Virus record (IMG/VR): IMGVR_UViG_3300025536_000018
Coordinates: 1 to 57,827 of that record
DNA from: a virus
Strand: one strand, 5' to 3'
Length of the DNA stretch: 57,827 nt
In this document: in pieces, positions 21,519 to 31,334 of the stretch
How positions within the stretch are numbered: position 1 is the stretch's first letter
Layout: each line of letters opens with the position of its first letter
Position numbers and translations under genes: made by a program
The notes under the pieces: generated by a model
What the model saw: the letters and a program-made list of their open reading frames with translations, nothing else
Databases searched by the model: none
Told to the model about the DNA's origin: nothing

Positions 21519-23756
21519 TCATGATCCGCCCCAATTGAAGCCCCATCCGTAGCCCCAACCAGTATTAAGGAACACTTGGAAGCGATAATGCTGCCACGAT
21601 ACGATGCCGTCGCGTTCACTCTCCAATTCGATATAGACGATAGAAGGAGCGTTGTCGGCAGTCTGCATTGTGGCGTCGTAGGTCCAAGTTGTCGCGGCGA
21701 TTCCGGTGACAGTGCGAACCGCCGTGTCGGGATCGTCGTAAGGGTAGATGCGGATGTTATAGGTCGTCCCGTCCTCCGGGGCAACGCTGGCGTCGAAGTG
21801 GTCGATCAACTGGTCTGATTGCGTGACACGATTGCGGGTGCCCCAAGTTATGACAGGTTCATTGTGCTCCCCGTCCAGGGCATAGATGCTGTCCCCGTCC
21901 ACTTGAACGTCCGAAGGCGGATAAGGTCGGCCCTGGCGACCTACCAGTTCGATTGACTGTTCGGCCGCGTCTTCCAGTGCCAAGACATCCGACGATATCC
22001 TGGTCAGCACCTTGGCGAAGACTGTTTCCCCTTCAGTGTAGGCGCGGCCGTCCGAGATTAGGTCGTCGTCAATCGTCCAAAGGATGTCACCGGCCGAGTG
22101 CGTTTGCGGAATCGTATCGCCTGTGCCGCGAGCAATGGTCGCCGTGCTGGTGCCCTCATCGAAGGCGTCCAGGCGGACGAGTTCTTCCCCGATGTAGAGG
22201 GCCTGGCCTACCGTGTCAGGGCCAACATCCGAGATGTCCGTCAGAACGACTTCCGTTTCGGTCTCGGAGATATCGTCCTGGAGCTTGGCATTGCCGGTGA
22301 AACTGCCGGTCACATCGACCGAATACTCCGGCTCGCCGTCCGCCCTGGTAGCCAGGTCGTATTGGTAGCTGGTGGTGTTGGGGGCCAGAGCAAGCTGACC
22401 GATATAGGCGGCGTCCACCGGGGCACTCTCGGCGTCTCCAGCGCCCACCAGGAGATAGATATCCCGGTAGCTGGCTTCGATGAGGCGTTCTTCGGCCGCT
22501 GGCACGGCCACGGAGGGCGGCGGCGTCCAGCCTGGCTCGGCGGGCACCACATAGCTGGTCTCTGGCAGGCCGAAGACATCCTGGATCGTCTTGATGGAGA
22601 TTTGCCCGTTGAGCATGTTCCCATCGTCAATCTCGCCAGCGCGGAGAACGATGTTGCTGATTCCCCGTTTGGGATCGCTGACGCGGAACGGCATACCAGG
22701 AGCGATCCGCCAGCCGCGCCGGTCCAGGACCACCGTGTAGCGCTTCAGGCCGACCGCGTTGGCGCGGAGATCGCGAAGCACCACTCGGCCGAGAAGTTCC
22801 TTCGTCGGGATGCCGCGATAGTCCTGGTCGAGCGAGGACACCGACTGTTGCGCCTGGAATGACGCCAGGTTTTGCGCGCGAACCTGGAACTCCTGGTTGG
22901 TGATAGGATCGCGGCCGGTGCCGATGACTTCGTTGAAGGAAGAATCGGTCGATCCCGAATCGTCCTCCTTGATATCAAGCAAGCCGCTGTCCGGAGTGAA
23001 GAGCGGCAAGTCATCGGGATCATAGTCGTCACGGACTAGGCGGATGACGATGAGTCCGGTCTCGCGATCCGTGTAGAGCACCGCGCCAAGAAGATCGCAC
23101 AGCTTGTTGATGAAGGTGTCGATGTCTTCCTTGCGATACCAAGCGATGCAGAGACCGAAGTTCTCCCCGCACAGCGTATTCGCGGCGGCGATGAAGCTGT
23201 TCTCATCCAGCTTGTCGGCCGGGAGACCACGGCCCCATTGCGGATTGGTGCAGCACTCGTAAACGATGTGCGCGCCGTTCATGGCCTTGATCTGACCACC
23301 GTTGAGGAAGACCACGGCCTTCTCTGGATACCAGGGATTGTCCTGCCACCAGCCCTTGTCCCAACGGCGAACGCGGAACTTCCATTCCTTGACGTAGGGA
23401 TTCATGGCCGAGACCATGCCGTCGAACCAGAGCGTCACGACGCCCCGGAAGTCGGACACCAGGCCGGTCCCGATGGAACCTTTGACGCTCGGCAAGGAGC
23501 CTTGCGCGCCAGGGAGCACCTGGTCTTCAGCGCCCATCCACACAGAGAACGGCCCGACCAGGCCGCCTTCCTTCTTCTCGCCGCCGAAGAGATCGGGGCG
23601 GTTGACAGAGGACAAGGTGTTGTCGGTGATAGGTCCGCGCCACGCGGTCAGGTCGGCCGCCTTCCACTCCACGAACTCATTGATCGGGCCACGGCAAAGC
23701 CCGCTCAAAATCGACATGAAGTAGCGGTAGCCGATTGTCTGTTTCTTAGCGCCCAT
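21519..23756 (-). CDS. Tail tip / baseplate hub protein (gpJ-like)
   Basis: 745 residues. Begins with a KQTIGYRYFMSILSGLCRGP segment characteristic of central tail-tip proteins that contact the tube end, followed by a putative phage tail domain and repeated beta-rich fibronectin-like parts in the C-terminal third. Placed between the gpL/BR0599-like gene cluster and the fibre genes, where gpJ lies in lambda. It would form the tail tip and carry host-recognition domains. ATG at 23756 overlaps the upstream stop by 11 bp. Confidence 0.82.
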   Translation of the reverse strand: MGAKKQTIGYRYFMSILSGLCRGPINEFVEWKAADLTAWRGPITDNTLSSVNRPDLFGGEKKEGGLVGPFSVWMGAEDQVLPGAQGSLPSVKGSIGTGLVSDFRGVVTLWFDGMVSAMNPYVKEWKFRVRRWDKGWWQDNPWYPEKAVVFLNGGQIKAMNGAHIVYECCTNPQWGRGLPADKLDENSFIAAANTLCGENFGLCIAWYRKEDIDTFINKLCDLLGAVLYTDRETGLIVIRLVRDDYDPDDLPLFTPDSGLLDIKEDDSGSTDSSFNEVIGTGRDPITNQEFQVRAQNLASFQAQQSVSSLDQDYRGIPTKELLGRVVLRDLRANAVGLKRYTVVLDRRGWRIAPGMPFRVSDPKRGISNIVLRAGEIDDGNMLNGQISIKTIQDVFGLPETSYVVPAEPGWTPPPSVAVPAAEERLIEASYRDIYLLVGAGDAESAPVDAAYIGQLALAPNTTSYQYDLATRADGEPEYSVDVTGSFTGNAKLQDDISETETEVVLTDISDVGPDTVGQALYIGEELVRLDAFDEGTSTATIARGTGDTIPQTHSAGDILWTIDDDLISDGRAYTEGETVFAKVLTRISSDVLALEDAAEQSIELVGRQGRPYPPSDVQVDGDSIYALDGEHNEPVITWGTRNRVTQSDQLIDHFDASVAPEDGTTYNIRIYPYDDPDTAVRTVTGIAATTWTYDATMQTADNAPSIVYIELESERDGIVSWQHYRFQVFLNTGWGYGWGFNWGGS

Positions 23757-23958
23757 GGTCGTCCCTTGCGATCTCGGCCACGCGGATAGCGAAAGGATCG
23801 CCGGTCGCGGCCAGGCGGTCGGCCGGTATGCCGTTCTTCACGAAGTCTCTCCAGTCGAGACCGTTGGCCCCCCACCAGTCGCGCGTGCCGTTGACGCAAA
23901 GGTTCGCCATGCGGAGATGCTTCACGCGAACTATCACTTCGGAAGTTACTTCCGGCAT
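23746..23958 (-). CDS. Small tail-region hypothetical protein
   Basis: 70 residues. ATG at 23958 shares bases with the upstream TGA (TGATG). Codons 3-6 (EVTS) are palindrome site 17, directly behind the start codon, so binding there could block early elongation or initiation. Contains a GTRDWWGANGLDW aromatic stretch. Not recognised. Confidence 0.75.
   Translation of the reverse strand: MPEVTSEVIVRVKHLRMANLCVNGTRDWWGANGLDWRDFVKNGIPADRLAATGDPFAIRVAEIARDDHGR
23941..23953. repeat. 13-bp palindrome site 17 (perfect)
   Basis: Perfect copy at codons 2-6 of the 70-residue tail gene, read as EVTS. Confidence 0.9.
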
Positions 23959-24191
23959 CACTTCTTGCCCTTCGACTGAATCTTGGTAGTCCGGTAGTTG
24001 CCATACCAGAGAACGAACCAGCCATCCAGCCACACATCCCCGAAGACGACAGCGTGCGGCGTGCCTTCCTCGACTTGCGGGATGTCGAAGTCCTCCAAGG
24101 AAGCGGCTTGCTGGTTGGGGACTTTCATGGTGATCGCTTGGATGACGTAACTCGCCACCATCGCGATCAAGGCCCATGCAAACATTGGCAT
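23958..24191 (-). CDS. Small tail protein with N-terminal hydrophobic segment
   Basis: 77 residues; residues 4-22 (FAWALIAMVASYVIQAITM) are hydrophobic. Lies between BR0599-like and tip genes as similar short proteins do in lambda-like siphoviruses (position of gpK/gpI). Stop overlaps the next start. Confidence 0.75.
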   Translation of the reverse strand: MPMFAWALIAMVASYVIQAITMKVPNQQAASLEDFDIPQVEEGTPHAVVFGDVWLDGWFVLWYGNYRTTKIQSKGKK

Positions 24192-24201
24192 CGGCTGTCC
24201 C

Positions 24202-25038
24202 CTAGAAGATCAATGTCCCGAACGGCGTTTGCCCCGGCATAAAGTCGAAGCCCCCGAAGTTCGGAAGGTTGGCGAACTTGCTGTTGCAAGTCGTAGGGGA
24301 TCGGTCGCAACCAGGATAGACGGCGACGGCATCGCCGATCTCCAATCCGTCCGTCAGGCCGAGCATGGTGAGCACCAAGCCAGTGTGCGATTCGATCATG
24401 CGGCGTTCAATGGTGCCTTCGTCGGTGATCTCCCACGATATGAAGCCGCCGTTGAAGTATCCGTCAGGGTGCGCGCCTAAAGTGTCGAGCGTGACGGTGT
24501 TGCCGGTCAGCGCCGTGACCGCGCCATCCGTGCGGAAGTCCTCCGGATCGACCCGGCAACCGGGATCGTAGAGGAAGTGCGGGCACTCGCGGGTCCAGCA
24601 AAGCCGGAGGCCGGTTCGCTTGAACGAAGCCGTGATGGGCTTTCCGATAACCTGTGCGTCGGCGTCTCCGAGCCGCTTGACGTTCGTGACGGTGCCTATC
24701 CAGTAGATCGGAGCATCGACTTCCGACTCATGCTTACGGCGCACGGTGAGCCAGATGGAATCGCTTGGAGGCGTGCCACGGAAGAGATCGACAATCGGCA
24801 AGTTCGCGGGACAGTCCAAGGTGAAGTCGTTGGCCGACGATCCGCCCTGGACCATCCCCTTGTCCGAGACAGCGAGCGCTAGATACTCGACATCGGTGGC
24901 CACGCCGTTGATGATCTCGCTTCGAGTTATGTTCCGGTCGGCGGACGTGTAAGCCCATACCGTCGCGCCCCATACAATGAGATAGAGGGCAATCGGCCTG
25001 CCGTCTTGTGTGCTGATCTCGGCGTCGTTGAAAGCCAT
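24202..25038 (-). CDS. Minor tail protein, DUF2163/BR0599-like (gpL position)
   Basis: 278 residues. The C-terminal third has four conserved Cys (LCWTRECPHFLYDPGC and later GCDRSPTTC) and the ending FANLPNFGGFDFMPGQTPFG, the hallmark of phage BR0599/DUF2163 proteins. Lambda gpL, in the same position, uses such cysteines for an iron-sulfur cluster; whether this one does is inference. Acts at the tail tip during assembly. Confidence 0.82.
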   Translation of the reverse strand: MAFNDAEISTQDGRPIALYLIVWGATVWAYTSADRNITRSEIINGVATDVEYLALAVSDKGMVQGGSSANDFTLDCPANLPIVDLFRGTPPSDSIWLTVRRKHESEVDAPIYWIGTVTNVKRLGDADAQVIGKPITASFKRTGLRLCWTRECPHFLYDPGCRVDPEDFRTDGAVTALTGNTVTLDTLGAHPDGYFNGGFISWEITDEGTIERRMIESHTGLVLTMLGLTDGLEIGDAVAVYPGCDRSPTTCNSKFANLPNFGGFDFMPGQTPFGTLIF

Positions 25039-25040
25039 GG

Positions 25041-26696
25041 CTACTTGTCGATCCTGATAGAAACGCCACCAGAGTTATCGCCGAGAGGCGAATCAATGAT
25101 GCCGAACGTGTAGCTAGAATAGCCGGTGATGGTCTCGAAACCAAATGCCTGCCGTGCGGCTTCGTATCCGGCAAAACTGGCCGAAGGATCGCCGATTTGC
25201 ATGACCAGGGCGGGATTGCCATCTGGAACTACCCAAAACTGGTTGGCCGCTCCCCGTGATCCAGGCGTGACAGGAGGACCGGGATTGCCCCACGGAGACC
25301 AACCCGCGTAAGTCTGTCCTGGAGGCTGTGTCAGGTATAGCACATCGCTCGGCGAGAAGCCGGAGACCGTGATCCCGTTGGCCAGCATAGATGTGGCCGT
25401 CGATCCACCGTGGACATCCGCGTCCACGTTGATGAGGGTGACAAGCTCCAGGCCGCACGGCAAGTCGTCCATCTCGGCCGGTGGGATCGGGAAGTAGATC
25501 GCGCCAGCGGTCGTTCGCGAGTTCTTGAAGCTCTGGAACGTCAGCGAGCACTCCATCGCGCCGTCCGAGTCGGCGTGGTGCATGATCTCCACCGTATCCT
25601 GGTTGAGCCGCACGGTGGACAGGAAGCTCCCAGGGACACCGGAGACCACGGCAGCGGCGAGACCCGCCCCTACGCGGAGTCGCTCTTCAGCGGCCGACTG
25701 TGGGACGCCTATGTTGGTGATCCTGGCAGGGGTGACACCATTGATGAGCACCGCATCCCGGCCGGGGACGATCTCGCCACTCCCGGCATAGGTGTAGCCG
25801 ATCTTCTGGATGTCCAGGTTCGTGGAGGCGAGCGCGCTGTTGCGGCTGACCACGAAGTCCTGGTTGAAGGAGGGGAGCCACAGCGCCCGCTGACGGCCGC
25901 GAAGCCAATACAGGAACTCGCGGAACTCCGATTGCTCCTGGCGGCCCTGCTTGATCCAGCTATGCCCCTGAATCTGGAAGGCACGCTCGGCCGGATCGGT
26001 GCGATAAGGGATGCCCGTGCGGTTGTCTTGCTCGGAGGCGAGTCGCATGTGGTCGGTGGTGATGATTTGCGAACGGTTCGGCGGCGTCACCAGCACCGGC
26101 ATCCCCTCGAAGGTGAGATCGGCCGGAGTGGTCGCGGTATAATCGTTCGCTTCGATCACCTGGAACAGCAACACCGATTCCCCCACGGTCGTCGTCAGCG
26201 CGTCCAGGCTGGTTTCGGTCGAGAGGCGAGCCAGGCGCAACGGATAGACCTTGGCACCGGCCGACCAATTCCCGTCGAGCACCACGTCCAGGTCGAGACC
26301 GTCATCGTCTTGCCCGCCGATGGAAATAACTTCCCAGGTGAACGTGTCCTGGTAGAGCAAGGCAAAGCCGCCCGTCAGGAACTCGCGATAGGTGTTGTCG
26401 AAGTCCACCCGGCTCGCTCCGAGCGCGGCATCGGCCGTCAGCTTCGCTTGATCGAACCACAGCGGGCAGAGCCATTCGTCGCTGCCGAGCCGGTGCAACA
26501 CCAAGTCCAGGAAGCTCCGCTCGTTGTTCGTCGGATTGACGGTGATCTCGATATACCGGCGCGGCGACAGCCGGAGCGCCCGCCGTTGCTCGACGCCCGT
26601 GGACGAAGTGAGCACATCGGTCAGCCACTCCAAGCGCTCCAGCACGCCTTCGCGCCAGTTCGGCCGGATGCTCCATACAGGATAGGCAGGAGTCAT
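25041..26696 (-). CDS. Large minor tail protein
   Basis: 551 residues, beta-rich, following the tape measure with a TAATG overlap. A segment FREFLYWLRGRQRALWLPSF occurs in tail-tip-associated proteins of related siphoviruses (distal-tail or gpM-like position), which supports a role in linking tube and tip. Palindrome site 18 encodes EVIS in the N-terminal third. Confidence 0.75.
   Translation of the reverse strand: MTPAYPVWSIRPNWREGVLERLEWLTDVLTSSTGVEQRRALRLSPRRYIEITVNPTNNERSFLDLVLHRLGSDEWLCPLWFDQAKLTADAALGASRVDFDNTYREFLTGGFALLYQDTFTWEVISIGGQDDDGLDLDVVLDGNWSAGAKVYPLRLARLSTETSLDALTTTVGESVLLFQVIEANDYTATTPADLTFEGMPVLVTPPNRSQIITTDHMRLASEQDNRTGIPYRTDPAERAFQIQGHSWIKQGRQEQSEFREFLYWLRGRQRALWLPSFNQDFVVSRNSALASTNLDIQKIGYTYAGSGEIVPGRDAVLINGVTPARITNIGVPQSAAEERLRVGAGLAAAVVSGVPGSFLSTVRLNQDTVEIMHHADSDGAMECSLTFQSFKNSRTTAGAIYFPIPPAEMDDLPCGLELVTLINVDADVHGGSTATSMLANGITVSGFSPSDVLYLTQPPGQTYAGWSPWGNPGPPVTPGSRGAANQFWVVPDGNPALVMQIGDPSASFAGYEAARQAFGFETITGYSSYTFGIIDSPLGDNSGGVSIRIDK
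26322..26334. repeat. 13-bp palindrome site 18 (GGAAATAACTTCC)
   Basis: One core mismatch; inside the 551-residue tail gene, read as EVIS. Confidence 0.78.
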
Positions 26697-29600
26697 TAGT
26701 CCCTCAAAAGCTGCTTGATGAGTGGCACGTTGCGGCGAAGGTGTGTGATCGTCGTGCGCTCCCCGGCGTTACCTTGCATCGCTGCCGCCACCTGGTCGTC
26801 ACCGAAGGCGAGCACCTGGCGCAAGCTCCCGCCACCCTTCTGTGCAGCGGCAAGACGGTTCTTTTCGAGACGCTGTTGCTCCTTGGTCGTGACCTTCTCG
26901 CCCTTCTCCAGGACGGCCAGCATCTCATTCGACTTCAGGCCAGCGCCTTGCGTGCCATTGTGGTAGCGCGGCACGCCGGAGAGATCGGGCATACCGATGT
27001 TCCGCGACAGCTTCATCTGGCCGCCGCCATAGTCGCCGACCGTGCCGCCACCGTGGAAACCGCCCACCAGGCTCTTGGCGATCCGGAGCGCGTAAATCTG
27101 GATGATCGCTTGCGCGATAGCCTGTGCGAACTGTGCCGCGAAGTTGAGCGCCGCGCGGCCGAGATCGGAGAACAAGTCCTTCAGCGATCCGCCACCAGTG
27201 ATGACGTTGGCGATCCCTTGCGCCAGCGTGTCGAACATCGTCATGATGCCGCCAGCGATAGCTTGCTCGGCGCTCTGCTTGACGGCCGTGGTCAGCGTAT
27301 CGGTATAGCGAAGCTCGGCGTTGTATGCCTGAAGCTGTGCCAAGGCGCGGTCATAGACTTCAGGCGGGAAGAGATTGCGGTTCGCCTCCAGATATTGCTG
27401 GAGCAATCCGATTTGCGTGGTGATCGCCTCATTGGTCTGGTCGTAGGCCGACCGGATGCGAGCTTCCTTCTCCGTGAAGTTGATAGCGCCGACATCGTAG
27501 AGCCGATTGGCCGCTTCGATCAACGCCGCACGGCGCTGGAAGATGTCGTTGAGCCGCTGTTCCTCCAATTGGAGGCCCGCGTCCGCCTGGCTCCGCACGA
27601 TGGTCTGTGCCGCCTGTGGGCCGCTGCTTTGCGACTGGATGCGGGCGAACTTGTCCAGGAGCGCTTGCGTCTCGGCGCTCGGCGTCAGGGTAGCGATGAA
27701 CTGGCGGGCGGATTCAATGGCACCGTCGATTTGCGGCCCCATGCTGGAAGTAACTTCCTGAGTCCGGGTCAACGCCTCTTGCGCCGAGATCAACCCGGCG
27801 TCTTGTTGCTCGCGAATATCGCGAAGGCGTTCATCGCGCGACCGCAAGAGGTCGTTCACGTTCGATTCGTAAACGGCCATCTGGCGGATGTTGACCAGTT
27901 GCGCCTTTTGCGCCGCGAGCGCCGCCGCGTAGTCCGCTTGCGACATGCCGTTGATAGGCCGGTCGCCGAACTTCTCCTGGAACTCGGCCAAGCGGTCTTC
28001 GAGCGCCTTGAACTGTTCGTCCACGGCGTCACGGGCAAGCTGAAGCTGTTGCTCCAGGGGAGCCTGTGTGCCCCGCATCGCCTGTGCGGTCGCGCGGCTC
28101 AACGCGGACGTAAGCTGGTCCGACTCGTTCTCATACTGGCGCTGAAGCTGTGCGGCCTCGCGGGCACGGCGGGCGGCTTCGGCCTCCGCCTCGCGTGCTG
28201 CCCTCGCGCTGTCCCTCTCGGCGTCCCTACGGGCTTCAGCGTCCGCCGCCTCTCGTTCCCGCCTCCGGCCGCGTGAACCGGCTCCAGCGTCCGCTCCAGG
28301 CGCTTGCTGGACCCTTGTGGTGGCCCGCCGAGCCTGTGCCATCTGTCCGAGGGTATCGTTTTCGGCGTCGGCGAGGATGCTGTTGCCCCGGCCCTGCCCG
28401 ATGTTGACGCCAATCTGACCAGCCGCCGCCATGGCACCCGTGAAGCCGCCACCAGCGCGGAGATAGGCTGTGCCCGCCCCCTCGAACAACGCGACCGAAC
28501 GGCGGGCGACGTTGACAAGGTAGCTGAAGCCGAGAACCGCGTTCGAGATGAATCGGGTGACGGACTCAATGATGCCGGTATCGGCGAAGGTGTTGAGCAA
28601 GGTGCGCCAGGCCGTGCGAAGGGTGTTCGTCGCATCGGTCATTGGACCGCGAGCCGCATTGGCCCCGTCCTGCATCTTGTCGTAGAGCGCGGTGAACGCC
28701 CGGTTGACTTCATCGTATTCCCGGCCGGTATCCTTCGACGCGATCAAGTTCTCGCGTTGCGTGTCGGTCAGGAAGTGATAGCGATCATCCAGCTTCAGGA
28801 CTTCATCCGCGCCGCGCGTGAACGCTTGCGTCAGTTCCTCCGTCGCGGTCTTTACGTCGATCCCTTGGACCGTGGCCAAGTTGCGAGCCGCAATGATGTA
28901 ATCGTCCACGGCGGCCGGGTTGAGACCTTCCGTGACGAAGATGCGGGCGGCCTCTGTTGCCTCTTCGGCCGAAACACCGATCGCGCGGAATTGCTCCACG
29001 ATAGCCTGGAACTTCGAGACATCGTAGCCATTGGTCTCGCCGAGCGAAGCGAGCACGGTTTGCGCGGTGCGGAGCGTCCGCAACTGGTCGTTCGCTTCAC
29101 CGATGGCACCGCCGAGCACGCCGAGCGCGATGGCAACCGGCGCGATAAGCGGAAGCCACCGGGCGAAGCCGGAGATGATCCCAGGGAAAATCTGGACGAT
29201 CTGCCCCGCCTGTTGGGCGAAAATCTGGAACGGCGGCTGACCGCTCGCCAACCCGGTGAAAACGTCATTCACCTGGTAGGAGAGATTCTGAAGCTGGAAG
29301 GGATCGAGTCCGAGGAAACCCTTCTTGCCGCCAGGCTGAAGGACGTTCGACACGCGCTGGATCGCCGGGGCAGCGCGACCGGCCGCCGTCTCGATACGCT
29401 GGATCGCAGCCGGAAGCTGACTCGAGTCGACTCCCACGCGCTGAAGCGCCGCGCCCATCTCGCGGAGCTTGGCGCTATCCCGATCCAGGGCAACACCAAG
29501 ACGCTCCAGGGCGGCTTCCTCGCGCTGGAGATCGGCCGTCATCTGTTCGACGTTGGTGCTCGCGTTGACTTGCGCGGCGGCCAGTTCGCGGACCTTGGCG

Positions 29601-30565
29601 GCTTGGCGATCATAAGCACCGGCCGCGTCGTCCACGCGCGCCTGTTGCGCGGTGAACTTATCGACTTCGGCCGACACCTGTATCAGGCCCGCCTGGATGC
29701 CCTGGAGTTCGTTGTTGAGATAGCCCCACTCGGCGACACTGATCTTGCCGCCCGCCATCTTGTTGACCACGGCGTCGAGCCGTTCGTCCATGCCGTCCAG
29801 GGTCTTTGCCGCTGCTTGCGCCGGGTTGACGATCCCAAGCACCGCATCGGCCAGGCGGGTGGCGGCGGTGGCGGCACCTTCGTTGCTGGTCTTGATCCGC
29901 TCCGTGGCGCTTACGGCCGCAACTGAATCCGAAGCCAGGCGACGGAAGGCATCGACTTGCGCCAGGCGCTCGGCTTCGACCTTAGCCCCGGCGATCTCAT
30001 CCTTGAAACCGGCCACCGATCCCTTGGCAGCGGCGAGGCCCTGTGTGATGTCCCGCTGTGCGATGGCGACGGTGCGGAAAGCGTTCTGGAGATTATCGAC
30101 CGGGCCGATGATCCCTTCCACGCTGGTCTTGACTTCGGTGTAGTTCTTGCGCGCCTCATCCAGGCGAGCATTGTTCGCCGCAAGGCCGCGCTCGGCCGCC
30201 GCAAGGGAGTTCGTCAGGCGCTTGGTCGGTGCTTCCGCCCCCTCCACCTGTGTCTTCAGGTCTTGATACTTGCGGGTGGCCTTCTCGACGGCCGTTTCAG
30301 CACGCTCGACAGCCGATGCCTGTGCGTTGAGTTGCGTCAGGAGCGTGCGCGCGTTGGCAAGCTCCTGTTGCGCCTTCTCCAACTCGCGGGTGGTGGTGGC
30401 GAGGGAGTCCAGGCTCTTGTCGGTTTTGCCGCTCGACTTCACCAAGTCTTCGAGAGACTGGCGAAGGCGCTTTACATCGGAACTTAGTTCGTTGACCGGG
30501 CGTTGGGCGGCATCCGTCTCCGCCCGAAAGATCATCTCGATATCGCGCTTCGACAGAGCCGCCAT
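26696..30565 (-). CDS. Tape measure protein
   Basis: 1289 residues, the longest gene. Long coiled-coil N-terminus (ELEKAQQELANARTLLTQL and similar to about residue 390), a hydrophobic centre (FQIFAQQAGQIVQIFPGI, LIAPVAIALGVLGG, about 440-490) preceded by the LSYQVNDVFTGL motif of tape measures, more coiled coil, and a Gly-rich C-terminus (GGFHGGGTVGDYGG). It sets tail length and helps DNA delivery. At roughly 1.5 A per residue this implies a tail near 190 nm. Palindrome site 19 encodes EVTS in the C-terminal half. Confidence 0.93.
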   Translation of the reverse strand: MAALSKRDIEMIFRAETDAAQRPVNELSSDVKRLRQSLEDLVKSSGKTDKSLDSLATTTRELEKAQQELANARTLLTQLNAQASAVERAETAVEKATRKYQDLKTQVEGAEAPTKRLTNSLAAAERGLAANNARLDEARKNYTEVKTSVEGIIGPVDNLQNAFRTVAIAQRDITQGLAAAKGSVAGFKDEIAGAKVEAERLAQVDAFRRLASDSVAAVSATERIKTSNEGAATAATRLADAVLGIVNPAQAAAKTLDGMDERLDAVVNKMAGGKISVAEWGYLNNELQGIQAGLIQVSAEVDKFTAQQARVDDAAGAYDRQAAKVRELAAAQVNASTNVEQMTADLQREEAALERLGVALDRDSAKLREMGAALQRVGVDSSQLPAAIQRIETAAGRAAPAIQRVSNVLQPGGKKGFLGLDPFQLQNLSYQVNDVFTGLASGQPPFQIFAQQAGQIVQIFPGIISGFARWLPLIAPVAIALGVLGGAIGEANDQLRTLRTAQTVLASLGETNGYDVSKFQAIVEQFRAIGVSAEEATEAARIFVTEGLNPAAVDDYIIAARNLATVQGIDVKTATEELTQAFTRGADEVLKLDDRYHFLTDTQRENLIASKDTGREYDEVNRAFTALYDKMQDGANAARGPMTDATNTLRTAWRTLLNTFADTGIIESVTRFISNAVLGFSYLVNVARRSVALFEGAGTAYLRAGGGFTGAMAAAGQIGVNIGQGRGNSILADAENDTLGQMAQARRATTRVQQAPGADAGAGSRGRRREREAADAEARRDAERDSARAAREAEAEAARRAREAAQLQRQYENESDQLTSALSRATAQAMRGTQAPLEQQLQLARDAVDEQFKALEDRLAEFQEKFGDRPINGMSQADYAAALAAQKAQLVNIRQMAVYESNVNDLLRSRDERLRDIREQQDAGLISAQEALTRTQEVTSSMGPQIDGAIESARQFIATLTPSAETQALLDKFARIQSQSSGPQAAQTIVRSQADAGLQLEEQRLNDIFQRRAALIEAANRLYDVGAINFTEKEARIRSAYDQTNEAITTQIGLLQQYLEANRNLFPPEVYDRALAQLQAYNAELRYTDTLTTAVKQSAEQAIAGGIMTMFDTLAQGIANVITGGGSLKDLFSDLGRAALNFAAQFAQAIAQAIIQIYALRIAKSLVGGFHGGGTVGDYGGGQMKLSRNIGMPDLSGVPRYHNGTQGAGLKSNEMLAVLEKGEKVTTKEQQRLEKNRLAAAQKGGGSLRQVLAFGDDQVAAAMQGNAGERTTITHLRRNVPLIKQLLRD
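27746..27758. repeat. 13-bp palindrome site 19 (perfect)
   Basis: Perfect copy inside the tape measure gene, read as EVTS. Confidence 0.9.
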
Positions 30566-30576
30566 CCGACTATTCC

Positions 30577-30777
30577 CTACTCTCCGGTCAATCGCCTAAT
30601 CACCGACTTGAAAAGGCTATGACCTTCCTTTCCTCCGTGAACCGCTGCTTGTGACGCTTTATCGACAGTCGCTTGGTTCGCTAATTCATTGTCCACCCTC
30701 CGCTTGGTGATCTCCTTCTCCGACCACAGCTTGCCGAGTGGATATCGACCGGCGTGGATGTGCCCTTGCGCGATCAA
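30577..30777 (-). CDS. Tail assembly chaperone, downstream (T-like) part
   Basis: 66 residues if started at the TTG at 30777, which overlaps the upstream TGA (TTGA). The -1 frame is open upstream and reads protein-like (FYFGCREDANFLIAQGHIH), so this is probably the extension of a fused G-GT-type product made by -1 frameshifting rather than a separate gene. Basic helical C-terminus ending RRLTGE. Confidence 0.7.
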   Translation of the reverse strand: MIAQGHIHAGRYPLGKLWSEKEITKRRVDNELANQATVDKASQAAVHGGKEGHSLFKSVIRRLTGE

Positions 30778-31259
30778 GAAGTTCGCGTCTTCGCGGCACC
30801 CGAAGTAGAAGACGGCGAGAGGATGGCCTGCAATTTTTGCGACACTTCGCCCCGTCCCGCCACGGCCGCCCTTACGGCGTCTTGAAGTATCGCTGAAAGG
30901 TTTCCCAGGCCACCAGCATCCTCAATCGTCAGCTTCAGGGTTGCCTGAATGATCTTGATTTGAAGACCGGCCGGGAGCTTCACATTGCGAAGTTCCGGCG
31001 TGTCGGTGACGGTGGAAATAACTTCCGAAACGAAGTCGGGGAAGGAGCGCACAGCCACCATCACCAAGTCGGTCATGTTGGTGACGGCGAGCACATCCTT
31101 CTGCGACTGGATGTAGAGCGTGGTGATCTCCATCATCGTGTCGAGATTGTTGACGATCAACAGGCTCATGTCGTCCAGCGACAGGCCGCGAACCGGGCGC
31201 TGTTGCCCGTCGCCTGTGTCGATCATCACCGTAGGAACTTTATAGTCGGTCCAGGTCAT
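30774..31259 (-). CDS. Tail assembly chaperone, upstream (G-like) part
   Basis: 161 residues between tail tube and tape measure genes, the invariant place of the tail assembly chaperone that coats the tape measure during assembly. Helical, with SEVIST encoded by palindrome site 20. Near the 3' end an A5 run (30834-30838, minus strand CAAAAATTG) is a candidate slip point into the -1 frame. ATG at 31259 with GAGG upstream. Confidence 0.78.
   Translation of the reverse strand: MTWTDYKVPTVMIDTGDGQQRPVRGLSLDDMSLLIVNNLDTMMEITTLYIQSQKDVLAVTNMTDLVMVAVRSFPDFVSEVISTVTDTPELRNVKLPAGLQIKIIQATLKLTIEDAGGLGNLSAILQDAVRAAVAGRGEVSQKLQAILSPSSTSGAAKTRTS
31014..31026. repeat. 13-bp palindrome site 20 (GGAAATAACTTCC)
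   Basis: One core mismatch; inside the tail chaperone gene, read as EVIS. Confidence 0.78.
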
Positions 31260-31280
31260 ACTATCCTCGCTATAGCAAAA

Positions 31281-31306
31281 GGGCGGCGACCCGTAGATCG
31301 CCGCCC
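31281..31306 (-). terminator. Leftward terminator or attenuator after the tail tube gene
   Basis: Minus strand: GGGCGGCGA / TCGCCGCCC stem (31298-31306 with 31281-31289) with an 8-nt loop, followed by TTTTGC. Likely lowers expression of the chaperone and tape measure relative to the abundant tube protein. Confidence 0.75.
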
Positions 31307-31334
31307 CCGCTTATGCCTGATTGGCCGTCGAAGA

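Noticed and set aside
30479-30491. GGAACTTAGTTCG as a further palindrome copy
   Set aside because: Palindromic and similar at the ends but with changes in both arms (AGT to ACT and ACT to AGT), so it is not counted as a family member.
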